From: Nymphaea colorata | Lineage: Eukaryota; Streptophyta; Magnoliopsida; Nymphaeales; Nymphaeaceae | Assembly: GCF_008831285.2 (NCBI RefSeq) | Contig: NC_045146.1 | Span: 24,881,703 to 24,941,702 of the forward strand | Reading direction: 5' to 3' | Length of the DNA stretch: 60,000 nt | In this document: positions 14,601 to 28,200 of the stretch, in pieces | How the letters are laid out: the number at the start of each line of letters is the position of its first letter | Numbering within the stretch: position 1 is the stretch's first letter | Made by a program: the position numbers and the translations under genes | The notes under the pieces: generated by a model | Told to the model about the DNA's origin: nothing | The model's database searches: none | What the model saw: only the letters and a program-made list of their open reading frames with translations

Positions 14601-17600
14601 AAAAGTTGAAAACAAAATTTCAAATTATATAAAGTAGATAAAATGCAATTTGACAATGCAACTTCAACTTCATACCTAACATTTTTATCCAAATGTCCAT
14701 CCATTTTTGCTGCTCGAACAGTTGCAGACTTTTCAATCCCCATCAAATAACTGGCAACAGCCTAGAATTTCAAGTAACACAATTGCAAGATAATCAGCTT
14801 TCATCAATCCATTAAGACACATCAATAGGGAAAAAATATAATAAATGCACAAAAATGCTTAACCTAACTAATAGTGAAAGTGCTCTGCAGTGCCAGGTTT
14901 AAAAAATGCTAAAGGACTGTTATGTGCTTTATGTTGTTTATACTTTATATATGTACATGCATACATGTGCCATGAATACACACACAGACATGCACATATA
15001 CACATTGTTTTAAAAAATGCACTAAAAAGTGAAAAAAATGTACTTCATAGCGGTGTGCAGACCAAACCAGACAGCAAACAGCAAAAAAGGTAACAAATGA
15101 GGTACATGCTATGTCACACGGATACGGCAATCTGGGTCACGTACCGGCATCGACACTCCGACACACGGATCCCGACACTTGGACATGGCAGGATACGTTT
15201 TGGATCGGGTCTGGGTCAGACCCGATCCGAACCACTTTCATAACCCGATTTTCTGTTTTAACCTTCGATTTCTTTTTACGCTTTACCCTCGACGGTCTAC
15301 CTTTACCCTCGACTCCCTGCGGCGACAGCAAGGGCGACGAGCTCCGGCGACATCCGGTGGCGTCCGGCAGCAGTCGGCGACAGACAGGTAAGTGTTTTTT
15401 TTTTCTTTTCGATATTAGAAGTTAGGGTTTCATGCTTCATTTGGGTTTATATTGCCGATTTGGGGATGTTTTCATTTGAAGATTGGACGGTTAATCCGTC
15501 GATCTTGATCCTATTCTTCAATGCTATGTGCGATATTTTATTTTTTTGTTTGATTTGGGGATTTTGCCGATTTGGGGATTTTCTTTCTTATGACTTATGA
15601 GATTGGTGATGAATAATGTTTTGTTTGAGACTTTCTTTCTTATGACTTATGAGATTGTAAGAGTGAATTATTAATTTAATGTTTTTTTATTTTATTATCA
15701 TTTTTAATCTTTTAGAATATAATATTCGCCGTGTCCACGTATCCTAAAATTTTGAAAATTGTTGTGTCCGCGTACCCGTACCCATACTGTACATATGTGA
15801 CATAGGGTACATGCTTTTCTTGCCTTAGTCACATATGGATCAAAACCCTTTTTTGACCAAAACATAGGTTTATCCGAATAAAATTATGTCAAGCAAAAAG
15901 GACAGCCATGTGAGTTAGGGCTAATTGTTTGCCTTATCATATAGCAACCAAATGGGAGTTCAAACAACATTTTGGCCAGTTCCCCAGCGACAACAAGAGG
16001 TAAAGCACCCTCTCTCTCACTCAATCTTCTTCTTCACTTTTTAATTCTTCTTCGTTTCTTTCTTCTTCTCTCCTTTGTTTCATTTTTCTGTCTTCTTTTC
16101 TTCATATTCATTTCTTCCTTCCACGATTCTCCATTATCCTTCTTTCTATTGGCTTACTGGCAGATTATCTACATCATTTTGTGAACTGCTGCCTCATTAA
16201 ATGAATGCTGTTGCTTTTTGGATAGAGGTTTCAATATATTATCTTAATCTCATACAAACCAATTTTTTAATCAAATGGGATAAAAGTGTGAATTATTTTA
16301 GTCTTAAGCATCAATTTCAGTGTAATTGTGCTTATATTTTTTAGTATTTTGGTCTTGCTATCTTGGCATGCTTTCAGATGTCTACAAATATATGGTTTCG
16401 TAGGTTTGCATATACATGTTTGTGTGTACTGGTACTGCCTATATATTGCTTTACATGTGCCAAAATTACATGCATATGCACGCACAAACTACAATATACA
16501 TGTAAGCAAGCACAAATCTAAGCAGTATAAGTATTTTCTCTAAATCATAAATATTGCAATTTCTTTAAAATTTTCACTTTAGACAAAAATGTATCACTAG
16601 ATACATACATAATCATGCATGGATACTTGATGATGATGCTGCAAAATGTGTAATGAAGCCCATAGCAGTTGGGTAAAAAATAAGATAGCTGACATAAAAA
16701 ATTGCAAATTTAACTTTTTATTACTAAAGATTCATTTCTTTGAAAATAAAAATAGAATAATAAGAATGATACAAAAAAACTCTTCATGAAAGACAAGAAA
16801 CATGACAGAAGAACAAGGGTAAGTCACCTATGACATGCATGCTTTAATTAGAAACAATCAAAATTAACCACTCAGTTACAACCAATACTTAATGGCATCA
16901 AAATATATAACTTTCATTAATATGATTTACTCTTGGAGTCTTTAAGCAACTTAATAGCCACAAAGTTTGCTATTTTTCTTGAAATTATCGGGGACAAACA
17001 TAGGCACTTGCAAGCAATGGTTTAAAGCCGATGACTCAAGACTCGACTCGTTCATTCTCGACACGTGACTCAATGGGTCAACTAGGTGATCGGGCCGAGT
17101 TTTGTTAACTATTGTTTTTAAAAGAAAAACAATATATAACTTCTCATTTAAACAAAAAAAAAATTGTAAAATGACTTCAATATATGTATCATTCACACCA
17201 TCAAGTAATAACTAAGTTAAATTATCTCTTTTGATAACAAGATCTATAATTGCTTATTTCAAAATAAAAAAAAACAGTGTGGCAAAAATCAATATTTTCA
17301 ACAAAATACAAGTCTATAAAAATCAAACACTAAGATAGATTAATATAGTCAACATATACCACTATCTAATGGTTAACAAATTCGACATATATGTTAATAT
17401 TATATGAAACTAAAAATCAAGAAAGTGAAGAGTCCAACATCCTAAAACTTCAAATAAATACACCGTATAAGAAGTTAGGCCTAATTAGTTTTACCTTTTA
17501 ATTTGAAATGTGTAAATTTAATAAATGAACAATAATTATAAATTCTCATATTTCAATAAGTTAGAATATTCATGTCAAAAATTAAGTAATTAAACAAATG

Positions 17601-19212
17601 ACCTTGTTAATTACAAAACACAAAATTTATAGCTGGACTACATCAAGTCACACAAGTTTTGGCTGAGTCAAACCAAGTTTTGGCCAAGTCAAGTAGAGTC
17701 GTGCTTGAGTCAGGCCGAGTTTCAACAAAAACTGAGACTTGAGTCGTCTTACTGGGTTGACCTGTTTGAGGGCCTAATCAACAAGTTTTGACTCCGCGAG
17801 TTCTTAAACAATGCTTACAAGAAAAACCATAAAAATCCAATTTCCGTAGCATGAATCATCCCAAAGTTACTCATATTTTATGTACAGGAGAAGGAGAGGC
17901 TGGCAGTGGAGATGGAGATGGTGTTAGGCTCAAGACGATCCTTTTATTATGGACTCTGAACTGTTTTCATCTTTAACAGCAAGAACCATACATGAACTTA
18001 TAACATATTTTGCTTGAACTTTTTTGAATTATTCCAATCATCGAACAGATTACATATAAACTTATGAATTTATGTGTGTGTGTGTGCACGTGTATGTGTG
18101 TGGTTGTCACCCCATAACCACTATCTTCTAAATTACAATGTCATACACATGGAACCAAACAGTCTACAGAGGTTTAGGTGGCAGACATCCGAAAAAGGGC
18201 TAAGAATGCCTAGGCGGAGACCTAGCTGGAATATGCAAACCAGTAAAGGTGAGGAAAGTAAGAGTTGAAGGAAGGGAAGAAGAAGAAAAAGTAAGAAAGG
18301 AAAAAAGTAAACCAAGAAGAAAAAAATGAACACTCCTTTTAGATAAGGAGTCCAAGATCATGGACAAGTGTGAACAACAACATGACTAAAATAAGGTCAC
18401 ACAAGGCCATATGAAAAAACTAATCTTAAACAACCTTGAAGTTTCAGATTACCCATACATTTCATTACCAAATACTGGTTTCAGTAAGTGGCTTGATATG
18501 AACTAATTTTATTCTATTACCTTATTACACCATGTTGCCTTCTGTTGTCTATCACTTTCTATGCCTGTCTTTTAAGGACACATATAAGATTACGTAAACA
18601 CTTAGCAAGGACTGGAGATTCTATTTATAGGTGCATGCCAAACACCTCAACAAATGTTTGCATAATATACATACAAGCATGATGTGAATATCTCATAATA
18701 CCTTGTTAGAAGAGAACAAGCAACCAAGCAGGTACAAGATAGCTGAAGCTTCATCATAGTCTTCGACACGAAATATACATGCCAACCGCAAAAGCAGTAT
18801 CAACATTCCGGAGTGCATAAACTGTAGCAAAGATCAAGAAAAGAAAATAGTCTAAAACAAGAACATATTACCAAATTTTAAAAAAAAATCTTTAATTTTC
18901 TCACAGTAGAAATGAAGAAAGTACCAGCACTAATATCAGCAGGGATTAAGGACAGATAGTGAAATGAACCATGAAAAGACAAGAAATGATCAAGTTTTGT
19001 ATCGGTCGAAGAACACACAGCTTAGCTATCCGAAGAAGTGGTTTGCGAGGTGCTTAGTGTCCAACTTTTACATGCTTGAGACCTTAGGTGTCAAAATTCC
19101 GACTAGTCAATTGACTTGGTTATCAACCAACATGTATTTCAAACGAAACGACTAGCTAGCCAGACTAGTTAACTAATCAGCTCAATTTGTTGATCGCCAA
19201 ACCAATCCCTCA

Positions 19213-19262
<50 letters not shown>

Positions 19263-22200
19263 TTCTTTATATACATATATATATATGTTTTATTTATGTA
19301 TTTCCATATAGATATATCTATAATGTATTTATTTATATTTTATAGTCAATCAACTTGGGCTGAGTCACACTACCCCACTTGTCCCATTAGTCTTTTCAGA
19401 ATTTTGAATAACTTGTTTTGATCAATTCATCTTTTAACATTCATCTTATTTTGTTTATCTCAACATAGCATTTACTCTCTTTCAGTTTCTTTCTGAACAG
19501 ACAACAGCACGCCGTTGGTTCTTTTTCCTTTTTCATTAAAATTATTTTGACAATAATGCTTGTCTTAATTGCTATGTCACATGGGTGTGCAGGTATGGTA
19601 TGGGTTCGGGTACGTCGGACATGGCAATTTTGAAAATTGTGGGTACGCGGATACAGCAAATTTGAGAACGGCAAATTTTATGTTCTCAAAAATAATAAAA
19701 TGAAAAAAAAAAACATTAATAGTCTTATAATCCACAAAAATTCTAAAAAATTAAAGAAAAATGGGAGGGAAATATAGAATCATAGTGGAAGGAAAATTTA
19801 AAAGGGAAAAAACCAATAGGCCTGGGCATCGGGCTGGCCCGGCCTGATGTCTAAAACCCAAGCCCAGGCACGGGCTCGATGCCCGAGCCGATCGGGTACC
19901 TGTTGCCCTACCTAGGCCGAGTACCGGGTATCCATTGGGTAACCGGCCCGATGCCCACCTCTAGTTTTAAAATGCAGTTGTACCTAGCCGTACCTGTGTC
20001 GCCGTACCCAAGTACCGACACGGGAAACTAGATGTACTCGTGTCACATAGCTTAATAACCTTTTTAATTCTTCTTTTTGGGAGTAATCACCTTTTTTCTC
20101 CTAAATCTCAGGTTGTGGATCTAGTTCATCGACCTTAACTGATCTGAAAATTCTTAGATTTAGATCTGATTGTGGATTTGCATAGTAGTCGTATCCAATC
20201 TGAAAATTGTTTGATTTGGATATGATTGTTGGTCAAGATCAGTGGTATTATCTAACCTAGACATTGTTAAATTTAAATTTGGTAGAGGGTATAGATCAGT
20301 GGTCTTATTGGATCACGAAATTATCGGATTTGGATCTTGTTGTGAGTTTGGATCAGTGGTCTTGTCTGATCCATAAGTTGTTGGATTTAACTCTAGTTGT
20401 GGATCTGGATCAGTTGTCTTATCTGATCTTGAAATTGTAGATTTGTATGGTGTTGTGGTTCCGGATCAATGGTCTTATATGATCCACAAATTGTTAGGTT
20501 CAAATAAGGTTGTGGGTCTAGATCAGGAGTCTTACCTGATCCAAAATTTATTGGATTTGGATATAGTTGTGAGACTGGATCAGTGGTCTTATCTGATCCA
20601 AAAATTGTTGAATTGTTGAATCTGAATCTAGTTGAAGGGTGACTAATTCTCATAAACACTATGTCCTCAACTGATTGGAAGTTCCGCAAAAGGTTGCATT
20701 AACCATATCTCTTTCTGAGGGAAAATGAGGATAAAAAATCTATATGTATGCAGAGTTTAACCTCCTCTACCCACAATGAGGGAGTAGTATTATATGAGAT
20801 ATAAACTGTTTTGCTTGTTGCAAGTGTGTTGAGTATGCGTCTCTGCTTCACATACATTAAAGCCAAGCTAGATTAGGCAGATTCTAGAAATTTATGCTGG
20901 AGAAACATTTCAGGGATTGAACTATTAACCTCCTTAAATTGAAGGTATTAAGCATAACCCTCAGCCAACTTGAGAAAGCTCTAGCCGGCACATCCAACAT
21001 TTATGTCAGTAAAACAAGAAAATGCAACATGAGTAAGAGGAACTTATGCAGGATAACATGGAGTCTATATGCCATAAAGCACCAGTTAGAGAAGAAATTG
21101 CATACCTCCCAGCGCACTAAAGCAACTTTGTCACTACCGACCTTCAAAACTTGTCCCATGGTTCCAGTAGGAATAACAAGACCCTCAATCCCAGGGACAG
21201 CAATTGGTTGTTGTGCCTGAAGAACCTGGAAGTCTTCTCGAATATAATTACCTGATACCTCAAAATTCATTGTTATGCTGGCAATTTTATCTAAATAATT
21301 ACACCTGCAACCAAAAGAGAGAAAATTCAAGCCCATATTAGAGATATAGACATAGAAGTAGATATACCTGGCCAGAGATGTATATGTATCGAGATGAATA
21401 AATGTACAAACAGGTGCATGCATGCAGCCACACATGTACATGTGTCCATGTGTGCGTGCGCACATACTAAACAAGACCATGAACAGTTCATCATACAAAT
21501 TTAACACATTCATTTAGCTCTACATGAGAGAAGCACTAAAATAAAATCTCATCTTTGTACCTCACATCTACAGCTACATCTATGCAGAACAGCTGGAATT
21601 TAGGACGAATAGGGCCCTTCACTCATGTAAAACCTCTTGAAATAGTGGAAGCACTAACTACCAGGCTATAATGAATACCTTTGTCTCATATGTCATATGA
21701 AAACCAATGCCTGAGACAATGCAATAATTTCATAAAATGTATAAAATACATTTAAAATCAGAATAAGAAACAACTAAGAAACAATTTTCTTAACTTCGTG
21801 ATATATTGGAGATAGAATTTTCACTGTTTATTAATGCAAAAGCAGCCTAAAATTTTCAAGAGAATTTCACTGTATTTTTCCTATTTTAGTCCCTTTCCAG
21901 TATTTATCTTTCCAACTCGCAAAAGCTGAAAAGGTTCAAACACATTCAAAGAAATAGCTTTCCTTGCCAAATCATAGCTGAGAAGAACACATATGACCAA
22001 GGATTGGAGGCACAAAGAGTAAAAGCCAAAATCGGACAAGAAATTGGGAAGCCAGTTGAATTCACAGATGAACTTCATAGATGAGACAGAGAGTCTTAAA
22101 GAACTCACACGCATTCTGCAGGCCATTCGCCTTCACAAAGTGCAGACAATAAGCGAACTAACTTTATTGTGCTTTGCGGAAATTCTTCTTGCAAAGACAA

Positions 22201-25200
22201 TAGGAGGCATCGAATAGGACCATCAACGAAACTATCCTTGTCCCAGAATTGCATACAAAGTGTCCCCTGAAATCATGAAATTTGGAAGACTCTAAGAAAC
22301 ACAAATAAATCGCATGAATACACTCTAACCATGGAAAGAATGAGGTTTAAAAAAAATAAAAAATAAAAAGATTAACGCAATAAACCAAACCTGCCCATGA
22401 TAGATTTCACAAAGGACATCGACAACTATAGTTTGAACATTGTCCTCTAACTGCATGATTCGACAGAAAAGGAAAAATTTAAACAAAGAAAAATCATAAT
22501 CATTAATCACTTAATAATTTTAGAAGAATAAGGCTATCAGAATTATTACATCATAAGAAGCAATAAAGGCCGCAATGCAGGTTTTCAACACACTTCGGTA
22601 TCCAATAACAAGAGCCTGCACACAATATTGTCATATGAATCCTCGATAAATATGTAGGCAAACAGTAAAATGATAAGCGTTGCCTCACTTGAGAGTTGAG
22701 ACAGAAACTAGTATTGGCAACAATGCATACACACTGCCTATAATAAGGCAACAAATATCCTTCAACAAGGAGATCAGCTGCCACAAATTGAAATCATAAT
22801 ACCAATGTATGGATCGACATACTGCTAACTAATAGTTGCATATTCAAACCCAAAGTTAGAACAGGAGAAAGGAGCTATGAAGGATCTAAGCATTTAGAAC
22901 CATTTCTTCTTTAGCTCTTTCTTCTTGTAATAAGAAATACCTATCTTCCAATACTCCCAGAAATAGACCTACACATTATTACAAACTGCCCAACAATTAG
23001 TTCACAATCCTTCACCTCTCACCACTTCCTTCAAATCTTCCATGGACTTCTCTCTATTCCCGACTTCCTATCATATCATGCCAACCTTGTCAAACCTCAT
23101 ATTCGACATCATAAAACACAAATTGTCATAAGCTAGTAAGATAGACATGAAGTACACAGACAATGACAAGGCTGTTGAAGACTCACCTATGGAACAAGAC
23201 GAATTGACTTTGTAGCCATGGCCGTTATAGATTTTCAAATCCCAATATAAAAAATGCTTGGATTCTACGAAACACAGGTACGTGAATTGGAGTCCAACAT
23301 GCAAGTTGGTAGGCTTATGGTTTACTGGTATGGGATGTGTATGCCAAAGTACGTTATAGTGTACGGGCCAACTTGATCACAATAATTAATATTTATCAGT
23401 GTTGTACATATTGTAAGATACGGGACCGTATCGTACGATATGTATCGTCGCATTCCAAAAATACGACACGATACACCACCTGTATCGTAAACAGATGGTG
23501 TATCGTGCATGTATCGTACGATACAGTTACGATACGTTATGATACAATTAAGACAAGTTGATTTTTTATGATTTTTTGGATTTTTTTTCTATTTTTTCTG
23601 ATTTTTTTAATACGATACAGTTACAATACATTACGATATTTTATGATACAACGTATCTTAAAGCCAGACCGATACGGCTTACGATACGCTTTTTACAACA
23701 TTGATATTTATTACTCTTTCCTTTGCTCTTCTTCATCGTCATCGACCAACACTTGCGACCTTGGAACAACATCGACTACACTCCAACATGATGCTAGAGG
23801 ACAGATGACTCAAAGTTGAGCAAGCGTCCACTCCAAACTACCATTTTTTAGGATTTTTACAAGTAGGATAATTTTTTGTTTAAAAAAGAAAACACACAAC
23901 AACAACAGCAACTTCAAGAACCAAATTTGATGAGAGATCACACATCAAGTTTAATGAGCAAATGTCATTGCCAGTAACCTCATAAATTCAGTTCTTCAAA
24001 AGTCAATTTTTGAACAAGTATCATGTCCAGATTCCCATTCCAATGGGAAAGGTCAGCCCACTCATATTAAAAATAACCAAGTCAATGACTCAATAAAGCA
24101 TTTTTATTTGACCAAAGAACCTTGGTTCACCCTCCAAAGAACAGATTTAGACACCATCTAAGTCACAGTGGTACATGGGGGAGGCCCACGTACCCGTACC
24201 GGCATACCGGTATGGGCGTACGACTAGGTACGTTTGGACCCATAACCGATCCAAACCACACAAAAAAAACATTGTCTTAGTCTAATTTTGCTTTTCTTAT
24301 GAGATTATTATAGGAACTATGAAAGGAACATTGTCTTAACGATGTGATGATATTAATTTTTGTCTTTGGAATGAAAAATATATAATTATCGCCACACCGT
24401 TGTACCAAGATTGGCGAAAACGCCATACCTGTACCTGCTTCCCCGTACCCATACTGGCACCTATACTCGTATCTATGTGACATAAGACACCATAAGAATG
24501 AATCTAGATTGGAAACCTATCATTCATTTTACCTTCGTCTAACCTATTCCAGAACCATTGTCATAAACATCATTCTCAGGTTTTTCATACGCGAGATTGA
24601 AAAGTTTATTTTTCTAGAGAAAATCTTGAAAACATACTAAAAATGATTTTTAATGTATGAAAACGTTATGATAAGAACACAATCTTTTTAATTTTGACAA
24701 TATTTCCCAAATATCGTGATTGTTAACTTTTCTTTGTTCTCCCTTTACTTTTTTATTTTTAACATAAAATATTGAAAAAAAAAGATATTTGTGACAAAAT
24801 CCAGAACAACATCTCCTTTGAAAACAACATTGCAACCAACATTAACCAATAAATTAAGTTACATGAGTACAGTTACGAGTTCAGGTATGGCAAAGTAGGT
24901 ATTGGCTTGGTGATTTTAGAAAATTTGCGTACGGAGGTACAACAGAATGTAGATGTAAATATATACATTATATCAATGTTATCACTGGCGTATCATATCG
25001 CGTATCGGTCGGGCCGACCTATACGCCGTATCATAACGTATCGTAAATGTATCGTAACGCAGAAAAATTCTTAAAAAATCCGAAAAATTCTTAAAAAATC
25101 CGAAAAAATTCTTAAAAATACAAAAAATCAGAAAAATTCTTAAAAAATCCGAAAAAACAAGCAAAAATCAGAAAAAAACAAGAAGTATGTATTTAAAGGA

Positions 25201-28200
25201 ACATTCATCATTCATGTATATGAAGTATGAACTATGAAGAAACATTCATCATTCATGTAATCAAGAAAAATGTGTTTAAAGGAACATTCATCATACAATT
25301 AACCGTAGGAAATAAGAGAAATGAACGATTCAATGACGAAAAAGAGCTATTTCTTACCTTCTTGGTGTTAGAAACCAAAAAACCCTCTTTCTCCAAGCTT
25401 CCCACCGTGCCCTCTATGAGAAAGAAAGCTATCTCACAGGCAAAACTTGTTGCAAATGAGGAAAATCTCTCCCTCTCACGTCTCTTGAAGTATTTAGAAA
25501 CAAGAAAAGAGAGAGAGAAGAGTGTATATATAAGAAGACGCAAAAAAGGGGACGTTGGGGCCCCTTTTTTAAAAATTTCCCCGTATCGCACGATACGGGC
25601 GATACGCCTACGGTACACGGTCGTATCGTGTATCATAGGCATATCGTATAGGTCTTTAAGACCTATACGATACGAATAACATTGCATTATATATATATAA
25701 TAATCCACAAGAATCCTCAAAATTAAAGAAAAATGAGAGGAAAATGTAGAATCCTCAAAATTAAAGAAAAATGAGAGGAAAATTTAAACATACAATCGTT
25801 CTTACATACCCGCGTAGCCGTACCCACATACCCACACACAGGTACATGGGCAGATCACACATACCCGTGTGACTTAGCCAACAAAAAGTCCTAAACTGGT
25901 GACAACTAATATAGGCCACCACAATGGCCAAAAATGGCTCCTTCACAAGTTACTAGTCAAAGGCAGATATCTAAATCTAGCATTTGCCACCATGTCCAAA
26001 GTGTTACTCCCATCACGCAATGAAGATCAACTTTAGACTGCACCAATGGAGCAGGATATCTTTAAAATGTATCATTTTAGTAGATGTGACAATGTGGTTA
26101 CCTTCAGATAGGTTCCAAGATGATGAAAAGAAAAGCAAAACAAATAAGCAGATGATAATCCATACTAAACAGAAGTCATCTGCATAAAGACTACAGCAGT
26201 AACTTAGTTGTTAAGGCGTTGCCAAGGCACGGACTAGGCATGAGTCCATACCCATCTCCTAAGTCCATCACTTAGGTGACAGGTGTTAGACTGGCATCTA
26301 GGCCGGACTAGGCGCCAGCACGTATAGTCCATAGGAAGTTGAGAAGTCATCTTCCCTTCAAACTAAAGTCCTGTAATTTTATTATATGCTGTTATACTGT
26401 ATATACTTATATTATGTACAGTTATGTTATATAACTTATGTTATTTAAGTACTGTTTGCTATACATTAGTTACATATTCTATATCAACTCATCAAGTGGA
26501 TGTTCCAGCCATATGTTAAGTACATATTCTATAAAACCATGAATTTCTGTATATATCTTATGGGCTCTTAAAACATATTTTGTGGAACCTATGTCAGCCA
26601 TCTTACCCATGTTAAAACCTAGGTTTATGGTAAAAAGACAACTAGTTTTTATAGTTTAGTGCATGTCTAGTAATCAGAGAAAGACGTGCAGACCTCACTT
26701 CAACATACTCTGATGTTAGAGCAGCAAAGAAACAATATGAACTATGTAGATGATAGTCCACACATGAAACGTAAAATATTTCCTAAACAACTATGTTATA
26801 AAAATCCTCTTTAATGCATACATTTCACAATTCATTGTCATCAAAATTTCAGTACACAAGTAACAGAATAAAACTTCTAAAATATTGGAAAATTTCTTCA
26901 TCTTCATTTACAGACAAAATGAAATTCTTGATTATGGGTTTAATCTTTAACTAGATATGAATTAATTTCAGAAGAGCTCTCAAAGAACTGAAGGGTTAGC
27001 AACAGAATAGAAGTTTGTTAAGTATTGGATGTCTTTTTAGGCTAGGTGCATGTAGGTGCCAGGCGTTGGCTGGCACCAAGGCAGTGCCTAGACTCCTTGA
27101 CAACTAAGAGCAGTAAACACATCTATCTCATTGAAAATCTCAATGAAGACCAGTAAAGAAATGGAAGAACAAATTATTTTTAACAAAAGAAGAACCAACT
27201 TACATCTAGATCCTTCAGCATATTACTACGTAATATTTCAAGGAAGAATTCTAGAGGTGCAGCTTCAAAGGCTTGGCGAACATAACCAGTATGATCAACA
27301 TCCTGGGAAAGACAACTAAGTTGAAATGAAGGATAAAATAAAAGCAAAGATTATATTAGAAGCAGTGGACTAGTTCCCATCCAATAAACACACCAGAATT
27401 GGTACAGAATCATCCTTCTCCGGAAGTGAGGAGATAAGGCAAAGAAAAATGCCCCAAGAAAGGAACAAAGGACCCGCTTCCGCAGTCTCGGATGGATTGA
27501 AGCCTGAAATCATCGTATCCATCTCTAGCAGTTCACTGTAGGAAAACGTAGAGTTCCCCTGCCTGGAAGTGTGGTTCACAGATATGAAGAGATAAAAGGA
27601 TTACGAAAGAAAACTAACAAAATCTCCCATTTGCATTCCCAGAAAATAAAAGCAGACCAATAAAAAGGAATAACCTGAATGGCACTTCATTGTGAACCAT
27701 TTGAAGAAGGTTATCAAGCTCTAAAGCTTCGAGAAGAATAAGAAAGAGTTGAATTTTAACATGAGATAACGACTCCGCTGCTTCTGCTGATACAGCCAGC
27801 TTTTCAATATTTTGTGATCCAGATAGTATATCCTAATCAATTAAAATACTCTAGATTAGGGAAATATCTTGCACACAAAAACATGGGATGGAAAAGGACA
27901 AAGGTATAACTTGGGACGTCAGAGTTTGACCAAGTTACCTTGAAGAGTGAGCACAAATTCTTCCATCTTTTAGCACTGCACCTATGGAAGGGCTCATAGT
28001 ATAGTAGGAACAAGATCTCCAATGTCAGGACAACTTCAATTAAGGTCTCCTCTGCCCACAGATTCACAAACTCTACAGCCTGACTTTATCATAAACAAAC
28101 TATCATCATTTGCATATTTACAAATGGTTCTATAGAGAAAGACAACAAAAAATAACAAACGTAACACATTCCAGAAGCAAAATAAAAACATATACTTCTA

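Noticed and set aside
21001-21513. 170-aa minus-strand frame as a separate gene
   Set aside because: Only 21106-21304 is coding (NUP188 exon 13). The rest is read-through into the two flanking introns.
22700-22782. Candidate extra NUP188 exon with AG acceptor and GTGAGG donor
   Set aside because: It would put exon 10 out of frame and create a stop. Exons 9 and 10 already join in phase 0 and match the family without extra residues.
25227-25720. Overlapping 150-155 aa frames on both strands as a gene
   Set aside because: They lie entirely within a hAT-type element, span its palindromic GTATCGTA subterminal repeats, and resemble no known protein.
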